This document shows positions 17,935-25,309 of a stretch of 64,000 bases of DNA, in pieces (the first letter of the stretch is position 1; each line of letters opens with the position of its first letter). This stretch comes from Burkholderia pyrrocinia (GTDB taxonomy: Bacteria > Pseudomonadota > Gammaproteobacteria > Burkholderiales > Burkholderiaceae): NCBI RefSeq assembly GCF_022809715.1, contig NZ_CP094460.1, positions 2,170,001-2,234,000 on the forward strand, in the 5' to 3' direction. The notes beneath the pieces were generated by a model. The model had not been told where the DNA came from, did no database searches, and saw only the letters and a program-made list of their open reading frames with translations. Made by a program: the position numbers and the translations under genes.

Positions 17935-19864
17935 GCGTGGCGTCGAGTTCCGTGAGGGCGAGTATGTCTGGCGCGTTCAGACTGCGCTGCCCGATGGTCG
18001 AATCGAGCTCAGCTCCGACTACAGCTCGCCAATACGCCTGCACGAAACTGAAATATGGGCACGCCACGGTAATGGGACATGGTCCGTCAGTATCGAATCG
18101 CTACGTGAGACGGCTGCGTCACCGATTGTTGTTGCTCGACGTGATGTCACCACCTTCAAAGAAGAAGATCTTGTCGTGATGCGTGCGCGACTCGTCTACC
18201 TAAGAGCCGTCGAGGAGGCGAAGTGCTCGCGCGTCCACGAAGTCGAGACCGTCATCAAACGGGTGGCGTGTGAGGTTGGCGCATCGATACCGCCAACCTA
18301 TCGATCCTTCTGTCGGTGGAGAAAACGCTACCAGCCGTCACGTGATGTCATGGACGTGGTGCCGCGCCATGAAAACAAGGGACGACGCGAAATCCTCGAT
18401 GGTCAACTGCTCACGCTGGTGGAAGATGTCATCGAAACGCACTATCTCAATGGCCAGAAACTCAACGTGGCGAGATTGTACGATCAAGTAGAGGATGCCA
18501 TTGACGCTCATAACGAACGTGACCTGGAAAATCCGTTACCAACGATTAGTAGAGCGACGCTTTATCGTCATGTCGGAAAACTGAACAGCTATCTCGTCAC
18601 CGTGGCCCGGGAGGGCCGCACCGAAGCACTGAAGCAGTATCGACCGGTGTTCCGTCGGCTCAAGACAAAACGACTCAACGAGCGGTGGGAGATTGACCAC
18701 ACGCCGGTGAACTTGCTGTGCGTCTGTGAGCGCACCCGTATGGTCATCGTCCGTCCCGTACTGACGCTCATCATTGACGCGCACACTCGCATGGTGATGG
18801 GGTTTCATATCGGGGCGCGCTCACCTGGCCAGGAGGAGGTCGGATGGGCAATGCAAATGGCCATGCTCAGCAAGCGCGATCTACTGAACCGATTAGGCCT
18901 GGGGCATCTTGAATGGTTGGCGCGAGGTGTAGCCGAGATGATCTTCGGTGACAACGCGTGGGAATTCCACGGCGGCGCCACACGAGCTGGCTGCGACGAG
19001 TTGGGGATTTCACTCGCGTACTGCCCGAGCCGTGCACCATGGTTCAAAGGCCGTGTGGAGCGGTTCATGCGCACGATAGCAGAACAACTCTTCCATTTGA
19101 TTCCGGGAACGACTTGGTCGAATACCAAGGATCGAGGAGAGTACCCGTCCGAGAAGCTTGCGTGTGTGACCCTCGAACAGCTAACGGTGTTTGTCGTGCG
19201 CTGGATTGTGGAGTGTTACCAGCACGCGCCACATCGTGGCTTGAAGGGCAGGACACCGTTTCAGGCATGGCAGGAAAGCGCACGGCTGGCCCCTATCTAC
19301 ATGCCGGCCGATCCCGATCAGCTTTCCGTTGCGTTCTCGGACACCATCATGCGTCCGATCACGAACAGTGGCGTGACGTTTGATCACCTGTCGTACAACT
19401 CCAGTGCGTTGCAACTGCTTCGCCACAGCATATCGGACGACGAAAAAGTCAAGGTGCGGTATTTCAACGAGCAGACCAGCTTTGTCTACGTCTACGACCC
19501 AAGGCAGAAGGAATACCTTCGCGTTGATTGCACCGATCCAGATTACACGAAGGATTTGACCAGATGGATGCACAACGAAGTCACCGGCGCCATGCGAGAC
19601 AGCAGCATCGATATCAACCCTGTCTCGCTTCGAAAAGCGCGTATCCGTCTCGCAGACGACATTGCCAAGGCGGAGCTTGATCAGAAACTCAAGAAGCGCA
19701 AATGGGTTGCTCAGATTAAGGGGAAGTCGAGCAAGGATCTTTTGTTGGGAGCCGCTGGCGGGAATGCCGTGGACGATTCCGCCCAGTCCGATCAAGTGGA
19801 TCCCATGGTCGTCAGATTCGATAGTGTTCCTGAATTTTATGTTACGAAGCGCACTGAACGGTAA
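17915..19864 (+). CDS. tnsB: TnsB-like DDE transposase
   Basis: A 649-residue retroviral-integrase-superfamily transposase. The DDE residues are visible at D261 (WEIDHTPV), D346 (FGDNAWE) and E382 (KGRVERF). An N-terminal helix-turn-helix-rich half (about 85-240) should bind the element ends, and a Mu-transposase-like C-terminal beta domain (about 440-560) is followed by a basic tail that would contact TnsC. It performs 3' strand cleavage and joining. The start at 17915 has GGAGGTG eight bases upstream, inside the end of tnsA. Confidence 0.93.
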   Translation: MQKFLLKRGVEFREGEYVWRVQTALPDGRIELSSDYSSPIRLHETEIWARHGNGTWSVSIESLRETAASPIVVARRDVTTFKEEDLVVMRARLVYLRAVEEAKCSRVHEVETVIKRVACEVGASIPPTYRSFCRWRKRYQPSRDVMDVVPRHENKGRREILDGQLLTLVEDVIETHYLNGQKLNVARLYDQVEDAIDAHNERDLENPLPTISRATLYRHVGKLNSYLVTVAREGRTEALKQYRPVFRRLKTKRLNERWEIDHTPVNLLCVCERTRMVIVRPVLTLIIDAHTRMVMGFHIGARSPGQEEVGWAMQMAMLSKRDLLNRLGLGHLEWLARGVAEMIFGDNAWEFHGGATRAGCDELGISLAYCPSRAPWFKGRVERFMRTIAEQLFHLIPGTTWSNTKDRGEYPSEKLACVTLEQLTVFVVRWIVECYQHAPHRGLKGRTPFQAWQESARLAPIYMPADPDQLSVAFSDTIMRPITNSGVTFDHLSYNSSALQLLRHSISDDEKVKVRYFNEQTSFVYVYDPRQKEYLRVDCTDPDYTKDLTRWMHNEVTGAMRDSSIDINPVSLRKARIRLADDIAKAELDQKLKKRKWVAQIKGKSSKDLLLGAAGGNAVDDSAQSDQVDPMVVRFDSVPEFYVTKRTER

Positions 19865-19874
19865 GGAGCTGATC

Positions 19875-20783
19875 ATGAAGCGATTTAATGTCCGTAAAAG
19901 CATTGTCGAACATCCCGACTTCGTTGCTGCGCTCAAGAGCATCGAGGAGATCCATCAATGGCTGCGGGAATCCGGTGAAGCAGGGTGTCTGGCGACGATC
20001 GGGGAGTCCGGGGCCGGGAAATCGACCGTGCTCGAATGCTATCGTGCCCAATTCCCGGTGCGAGAGGAGGTGTTGCGCCGGCACGTGCCGGTTCTCTATG
20101 TCATCGTGCCTGCCGTACCGACTGTCAGATCTTTGGCTGAAGCTATGTTGATTGCCTTGGGTGAAATTGCGCAAGCGGGTCAATCGAGTGCGCGCCTGAC
20201 GGAGCAGATTGTCAAACTGGTACACGGCTGTGGCGTGGAGATCATCATGCTCGACGAGTTTCAGCACTTCGTCGAGGGCGACCGCCGTTCGCTGAGACAG
20301 GTTGCGAACTGGTTGAAGGTGCTGTTGGACCGGCTCCCAGCTGCTGTTGTGCTCGCGGGGCTGCCGTCGCTGCTGGGTGTGCTGCGAGTCAATGGGCAAT
20401 TGCGGCGCCGGTTTTCTCGCGTGACGGAGATGCGTCCGTTCAATGTGAATACCGACGAAGGCGCCAAAACGTTCATTGGCGTGATGCAGGCGCTCGCCAA
20501 AGATATGCCATTGCCGATGACGGATATTGCCGACAAGCGTGTCGTAATGAAGTTGTACTACGCAACTGCAGGACTGGTGGACTACATGTGCAAGCTGTTG
20601 AACGGTGCTTACCAGGTTGCCGAGCGACGCGGTGGGAAAAGTGTCACGCTGAACGATTTTGCCGCGGCGTTTCGCGTTCATATCTGGAAGGATGCACCGC
20701 CTTCTCGCGATCCCTTCGATTCGAAGTTTAATGGCGTTCCGCTTGACCAACCGGGTGAACCGTTTGCGGAGGACGTGCAATGA
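19875..20783 (+). CDS. tnsC: TnsC/TniB-like AAA+ target-selection ATPase
   Basis: A 302-residue AAA+ ATPase. Walker A is GESGAGKST (43-51) and Walker B is IIMLDEFQH with D127/E128. A sensor-like arginine-rich stretch (QLRRRFSRV) follows. TnsC proteins assemble on target DNA, connecting the TniQ target selector to TnsA/TnsB. The ATG at 19875 follows AAGGAGCTGATC. Size is closer to TniB and CRISPR-associated TnsC than to the 555-residue Tn7 TnsC. Its stop overlaps the tniQ start (ATGA). Confidence 0.92.
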   Translation: MKRFNVRKSIVEHPDFVAALKSIEEIHQWLRESGEAGCLATIGESGAGKSTVLECYRAQFPVREEVLRRHVPVLYVIVPAVPTVRSLAEAMLIALGEIAQAGQSSARLTEQIVKLVHGCGVEIIMLDEFQHFVEGDRRSLRQVANWLKVLLDRLPAAVVLAGLPSLLGVLRVNGQLRRRFSRVTEMRPFNVNTDEGAKTFIGVMQALAKDMPLPMTDIADKRVVMKLYYATAGLVDYMCKLLNGAYQVAERRGGKSVTLNDFAAAFRVHIWKDAPPSRDPFDSKFNGVPLDQPGEPFAEDVQ

Positions 20784-21739
20784 CGACCCCTCTTCTTCTT
20801 GGCGTTGCTCCGCATCGCGGAGAGTCGCTTTCGTCGTTGCTGCATCGCGTTGCCGAGGTCAACGGGTTGAGTGGACCAGGGATGGTCCTGCGCCGCGCCG
20901 GCGTGGCTGCTGCTCGGCCGCGCTTTGCGTCGGAGGTTGATGCGCTTGCCCGTGTTTGCCGGCTTTCCCCGAAACTGCTCCGTGCGATGACACCGATGAA
21001 CATAGGCGCGATGGACTGTAACGGGGTGAAGCACCCGAAGATCAGCTTGTACGGTCACTGGGTTGAGCCCGATGCAATCCTGGTCGGCGCCAACGAGCGC
21101 GTATGCCCGATGTGTATCGCCGAGCACCGACATGTGCTGGGCGTGAATGCTTACGTATTCGCGACGTGCTGCGCTGTCCACGGCGTCCAACTCCACGATC
21201 GCTGTCCGAGCTGTCGACGTGATGTGTCGTCCATGCGACCGGGTCTTGCGCGTTGTCAGTGCGGGACGGATCTCGGGTCGGCCGCGTGTCAACCCGCGAC
21301 GCCGGACGAATTGATGATCACTCGGCTCATCGATCGACGCTGGCGCATGAGCTTTGAGCATGACGTGCGGGACTGTCCGCCAGGCGTCCCTTCCGATTTC
21401 GCGGCGCTTGACCTTGGGGAGTTGCTGCGCGCGCTTTCGTTTCTCTATCGCGTCAGTGGTGCAACGATCGGGTCGACAGACAAGGGGCTGCGCTCGAAGG
21501 CTATTCATGAGCTTGTGCCGCGCATGCAGAAAATCGGACAGATCATGTCGGACTGGCCTCGGGGATTCGCGGAACTGGTCAACGCAAAACGGCAATACCG
21601 ACCTCGGTCGGGTTCGATCCTGAGTTCGGTCCGGAGCGTTGAGCACATTTCCTTGCGTTTGTTCACGGAGTTGCCGGAGCCACCGTTTGCGTTCCTTCAT
21701 CGTGCATTGGTCGACGCAATTGGCAGTCCGGTGGTGTAG
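20780..21739 (+). CDS. tniQ: TniQ-family target-selection protein, copy 1
   Basis: A 319-residue TniQ protein. The N-terminal motif RGESLSSLLHRVAEVNGL is characteristic. A zinc-binding segment follows with CPMC, then a Cys and His pair (CCAVHGVQL), CPSC and CQCG. TniQ/TnsD proteins recognise the target site or an adaptor and recruit TnsC. It overlaps tnsC by four bases and belongs to the same operon. A 38-base perfect palindrome begins 25 bases after its stop. Confidence 0.9.
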   Translation: MTTPLLLGVAPHRGESLSSLLHRVAEVNGLSGPGMVLRRAGVAAARPRFASEVDALARVCRLSPKLLRAMTPMNIGAMDCNGVKHPKISLYGHWVEPDAILVGANERVCPMCIAEHRHVLGVNAYVFATCCAVHGVQLHDRCPSCRRDVSSMRPGLARCQCGTDLGSAACQPATPDELMITRLIDRRWRMSFEHDVRDCPPGVPSDFAALDLGELLRALSFLYRVSGATIGSTDKGLRSKAIHELVPRMQKIGQIMSDWPRGFAELVNAKRQYRPRSGSILSSVRSVEHISLRLFTELPEPPFAFLHRALVDAIGSPVV

Positions 21740-21764
21740 GCCGTGTGACGCGGTGTTGTCGATG

Positions 21765-21802
21765 ACCAGTGGCGATCCGATTCGAATCGGATCGCCACTG
21801 GT
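21765..21802. repeat. 38-base perfect palindrome with a third half-site at 21865
   Basis: The 19-base arm ACCAGTGGCGATCCGATTC (21765-21783) is followed immediately by its exact reverse complement (21784-21802). An 11-base core of it, TGGCGATCCGA, recurs as a single direct copy at 21865-21875. The set lies between tniQ copy 1 and the small antitoxin-like gene at 21937. It could be an operator, a recombination or target-related site, or a factor-dependent hairpin terminator; there is no T-run. Confidence 0.6.
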
Positions 21803-21936
21803 TCCGACATAGGACTTCGAATCTGGGCGAGGTGGACATCATGAAAACGTGTCGTTGCGGCACATGGCGATCCGAATGTATGGTCGAGCGCGTGCCTGAA
21901 GCTGTCTGAAACAAGCTTGTTAATCTTGTGCAGAAA

Positions 21937-22116
21937 ATGGTCGACGAGTCAGGCGAGCCGGAGGGATTTGATGCGAAAAAGTGGTTGTGTGCGTGGCTAC
22001 ACGAAGAGGTGCCGTCACTCGGGTGGAAGAAGCCAATTACGTATCTCGATACCGCCGACGGAGAGGAACTGGTGGCCCGGACGCTGCTGAGTATGCAGAC
22101 AGGCGCCTACCGCTAG
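21937..22116 (+). CDS. Small Xre/MbcA/ParS-type toxin-binding-domain protein
   Basis: A 59-residue peptide (from the ATG at 21937; a GTG lies at 21928) corresponding only to the C-terminal toxin-binding domain of MbcA/ParS/Xre antitoxins (DUF2384). The pattern KKWLCAWLHEEVPSLGWKKP is followed by YLDTADGEELVARTLL and a terminal GAYR. No DNA-binding domain precedes it; a stop codon closes the frame at 21907. No partner toxin is adjacent, although a RES-domain protein, the usual partner class, lies 15 kb away. The reading frame is short, so confidence is moderate. Confidence 0.6.
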   Translation: MVDESGEPEGFDAKKWLCAWLHEEVPSLGWKKPITYLDTADGEELVARTLLSMQTGAYR

Positions 22117-22147
22117 GAACGAGCACCGCATCGATCTGGAGTTCGAT

Positions 22148-22918
22148 ATGGAAAATCGAAGTTGGATGTCGTGCTCCGCAAGGTCAGCGAATGCGATGTT
22201 ACGGCTGCCGCTTGCGCTTCGCGTCGAACCCTATCCCGACGAGTCGTTGTCGTCGGTGCTCATGCGTCTGGTGGACGCCAACGGTCTGAGAAGTGTTGGG
22301 GCGTTGCTGCGCGACGCCGGTTGCGTTGCGTTCGGTCCGTTGGTTTCCGCCGAGATTGCAGAGCTGTCGCGTGTTTGCCGGATCGGGCAATCGACCATGA
22401 GATCGATGTGCCCGGTCGAAGTCGGTGGGCGAGCACGAGGGGCCGCCTTCAGTTACGCGGTGGGGCGTCACGTGATTGAGGCCCGGCACTTGCTTGTTCG
22501 AGCGCGCGAGCGAATCTGTCCGATGTGCCTGCTCGACGGCGGAATAATGCTTGCCGCCCATCGTCTTACCTGGATGACGGCATGTCCCGTGCATGCTGTT
22601 CAACTGCTTGACGTTTGTCCACAGTGCGAGAAGCCGATCATGGTGACGCGGCCGAGCATGGTGCGGTGTCGATGTGGTTCGGCTTTCTCGCACATTTCTC
22701 CTGTGGCGAGCGTCCCCGAGGAGATTGAGAGTGCACGCTGTCTGTACCAGTGCTGGCGTATGTCGGCGGCTACAGAATCCGGATTATCCGAAGGTCTAGC
22801 CGCGGTAGAGGAGCGAATAGACTGCCAACACGCCGTTGAAATGAGGCCGGGCAGTGGCAGGGTCGACCGGCGACGCGTTCCATTGCGTCAGATACGGTAT
22901 GCGTTGGGTTTTATCTGA
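22148..22918 (+). CDS. tniQ: TniQ-family protein, copy 2, shortened
   Basis: A 256-residue second TniQ, clearly homologous to copy 1: PDESLSSVLMRLVDANGL, then CPMC, CPVHAVQL, CPQC and CRCG. Similarity to copy 1 ends near residue 215, and the remaining tail (ERIDCQHAVEMRPGSG onwards) shows no resemblance. Copy 2 may therefore be truncated or fused to unrelated sequence. GGAG lies upstream of ATG 22148. Two TniQ-type proteins also occur in Tn7-like elements that use two targeting routes. Confidence 0.8.
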   Translation: MENRSWMSCSARSANAMLRLPLALRVEPYPDESLSSVLMRLVDANGLRSVGALLRDAGCVAFGPLVSAEIAELSRVCRIGQSTMRSMCPVEVGGRARGAAFSYAVGRHVIEARHLLVRARERICPMCLLDGGIMLAAHRLTWMTACPVHAVQLLDVCPQCEKPIMVTRPSMVRCRCGSAFSHISPVASVPEEIESARCLYQCWRMSAATESGLSEGLAAVEERIDCQHAVEMRPGSGRVDRRRVPLRQIRYALGFI

Positions 22919-23382
22919 CTCCGCAAGGAGCGTCACGGCATTGGGTGCGCATGTCGATAATTTCCAGTCGATGCAGCCACTGTTTCGTGCCAAGCAAGTG
23001 AAGCTGCACTCGTGATCTGATGGCAGGAACAACGGCTTCACTTCGTTCCGGTTGCGCAGGGCCAGGACGTTGCAAGGAGGACGAGCATTCGGGAGATCCA
23101 CCCCATAATAAGTTTCGAAATAGCCGACCAAGCAGTTCCTGATGCCGTTGGCTATTGATGACGCCACGTTGCTGTATCGAAACTAAGGCTGATCCTATTG
23201 TGATATATGGCCGACCATATCGGTCGACCGCAAGGTTCGGCAAGTAGTCAGTCGCGGCTATCTGGTTGTTGACGTAAGATTGGCGATGACTAGTCGTACT
23301 ACGACGTCATCGAACGAGACAAATGAAGCTGATGTACTGAGGAGCCAGTGTTCAAGACAGTTTGATATCGGGGAGAAATCGC
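22919..23382. other. Region between transposition module and cargo
   Basis: About 460 bases without a supported gene on the plus strand. A minus-strand frame (22796-23167, 123 residues, cysteine-containing) is open but overlaps tniQ copy 2 and has no recognised relative. A short hairpin CGACC/GGTCG lies near 23212-23226. The ribosome site GGGGAGAAA for the next gene is at the right end. Confidence 0.5.
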
Positions 23383-25233
23383 ATGCGCCTGTGTCGCTTC
23401 GAGGTCAGAAATTTTAAGTGCGTCGAGTATGCCAGCTTGGAGTGGGGGGACTTGCTGGTGCTAATCGGTGAAAACAACGCCGGCAAGTCAACCATCCTGT
23501 CGGCCATTGCTGCTTTCCTGAGCGGCAGCGCAATTAAAGACCCTTCGTTGTTCCGGCGACATCTGACCGATGTGGCGAACGCGATTGAGCTCATTGGACA
23601 TTTCGACGGTCTCAGCGACGAAGAGACAACTCAGGTAGCAGTTCGTGGTCGCATGAACGGCGACCGCTGGGTCTTGAAGAAGCGCTACTGGTTCGAGGCC
23701 GGCGAGGACGGCGAATCGGGTGGGTGGAAAGAGGCGCTGTATTCCTTCTCCGGCGCGGAGCGATTTGAAGGCTGGCCAGAGGCTGACGCGACTTGGAATG
23801 CATTCCCAGAGGAATATCAGCTGCTCATTGCGGCGCTGCCAAATCGCGGAGTTCGCCCTACGAACGCTGCGAGAGAGACCCTGCGCGAGGCGGTGCGACG
23901 GCAACGGCCTGACCTCGTGGCTTTCGGCGCGCCCGATTGGGTGCCTAACCCAGGTGGCGGCGGAAATTGGAAAAGCAACGCCAACTCCATCCTGCCACGC
24001 CCCATACTGGTACGGGCGGTGCAAGAAGCTAGCGACGAGACCAACGCGAAGGATGCATCGACCTACGGCAAGTTGGTGAATCTCATTGTCGAGCGAAGCT
24101 TGGCACAGCGCCCGGAAATGGTTCGGTTGCAAGAGGCGTTGGAGGAGGTGTTGGCCTTATTCCGCCCTGACGAGGTCAATCCTCAACGACAAGCCCAGGA
24201 GGTTCGGGACCTACAGGACCGGATCAACCGGAGCCTCAACGAAGTAGTAGGAGGCCAGGCGCTGATTCGTACGGAAGCGCCGGAGATTCGGTCGATGGTG
24301 CTGCCATCAACGTCTCTGGTCATCCGCGACGTGGAAGCAGGCATCGATACTGACGTCGGACACCAAGGACACGGCCTTCAGCGGACATTGGTCATCACCT
24401 TGCTGCAATCACTGGCCGATGCGCAGGCGCAGGTTGTACCTGGTGCGGCCCTCGCATCGGTAAGAGCCAACATCTTGCTGATCGAAGAGCCGGAGCTATA
24501 TCTTCATCCGCAAATGGAGCGGTTGATGCGTGACGTGCTGTATCGTTTGGCTGAGCAAGCTTCTACCCAAGTGGCATGCTGCACTCATTCACCAGTGTTC
24601 CTTGATATCGCCACCAAGTATCGAGCCATCATTAGGATGTTCAAGACGCCACAAGGTGACGCGGCTGCGCATCAGGTGACCCAAGATCTCTTTCCGGGGC
24701 AACCTCTCCAAGCCGACAGGCAGCGACTGAATACTGTTGCACGCTTCGATCCTACCGTGAACGAGCTTTTCTTCGCCAAACGGGTCGTGCTTATGGAGGA
24801 ATTTAGCGCTATTGCAGCTTTCGAGCGAGGCGCAGAGCTAATGGGACTGTTCGAACGACATCTACGGCTTCGGCGCGAGGTGTCGCTTGTGGACTGCAAC
24901 GGCAAATCGAACATCCCAGCGTTTCAGCGCGTGCTGAACGCATTCAACATCCCCTATCGCGTACTGCACGACGAAGATCCTGGCAATCCGGCCGAGCAGG
25001 CAAACAACCAGAATATTCTCGCTCTGTTAGTCGCTGGTGCAAATCAACGGCATTTGGTTGCGCCAGATCTGGAGGGCCTCTTGGGATATCAAGCACCTCG
25101 CAAAAACAAGCCTTTTCTAGCCGTCAGCACCGTGGAAGATCTCCACGCCCAAGGCCAGCTACCAGCTGCGTTTCAGGAGGCTGTCTGCATGGTCTACTTT
25201 GGTCAAGCGGTCGAACCGCTGCCGCCTCCCTGA
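23383..25233 (+). CDS. OLD-family ATPase/Toprim nuclease-like protein
   Basis: A 616-residue protein with an N-terminal ABC-type ATPase, Walker A GENNAGKST (29-37), and a late Walker B NILLIEEPELYLHPQ. A C-terminal Toprim-like region follows (RVVLMEEFSAIAAFERGAEL, then VSLVDCNGKSN and VLHDEDPGN). OLD proteins are ATP-controlled DNA nucleases, and relatives such as GajA act in phage defence. Here no UvrD-like GajB partner is adjacent, so it looks like a stand-alone class 1 OLD gene. The usual EGxxE Toprim motif reads EEFSA. The ATG at 23383 has GGGGAGAAA upstream. Confidence 0.85.
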   Translation: MRLCRFEVRNFKCVEYASLEWGDLLVLIGENNAGKSTILSAIAAFLSGSAIKDPSLFRRHLTDVANAIELIGHFDGLSDEETTQVAVRGRMNGDRWVLKKRYWFEAGEDGESGGWKEALYSFSGAERFEGWPEADATWNAFPEEYQLLIAALPNRGVRPTNAARETLREAVRRQRPDLVAFGAPDWVPNPGGGGNWKSNANSILPRPILVRAVQEASDETNAKDASTYGKLVNLIVERSLAQRPEMVRLQEALEEVLALFRPDEVNPQRQAQEVRDLQDRINRSLNEVVGGQALIRTEAPEIRSMVLPSTSLVIRDVEAGIDTDVGHQGHGLQRTLVITLLQSLADAQAQVVPGAALASVRANILLIEEPELYLHPQMERLMRDVLYRLAEQASTQVACCTHSPVFLDIATKYRAIIRMFKTPQGDAAAHQVTQDLFPGQPLQADRQRLNTVARFDPTVNELFFAKRVVLMEEFSAIAAFERGAELMGLFERHLRLRREVSLVDCNGKSNIPAFQRVLNAFNIPYRVLHDEDPGNPAEQANNQNILALLVAGANQRHLVAPDLEGLLGYQAPRKNKPFLAVSTVEDLHAQGQLPAAFQEAVCMVYFGQAVEPLPPP

Positions 25234-25309
25234 TCACTGAACTTCCCAAATCAGGTTTGCAGGCGAGCTAGCGAGTGATGTGTTGGTCGGGTGAGGTTGA
25301 AGGGGACAA

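Noticed and set aside
22796..23167. Minus-strand 123-residue open frame overlapping the end of tniQ copy 2
   Set aside because: It has protein-like stretches and cysteines but overlaps tniQ by 123 bases, has no recognised family and no clear ribosome site.
17299..23382. CRISPR-associated transposon
   Set aside because: No cas genes and no repeat-spacer array were seen in the window despite two TniQ proteins.
23383..25233. Gabija system
   Set aside because: The OLD-like gene resembles GajA, but no UvrD-like GajB helicase follows; the next gene is a STAND-type protein.
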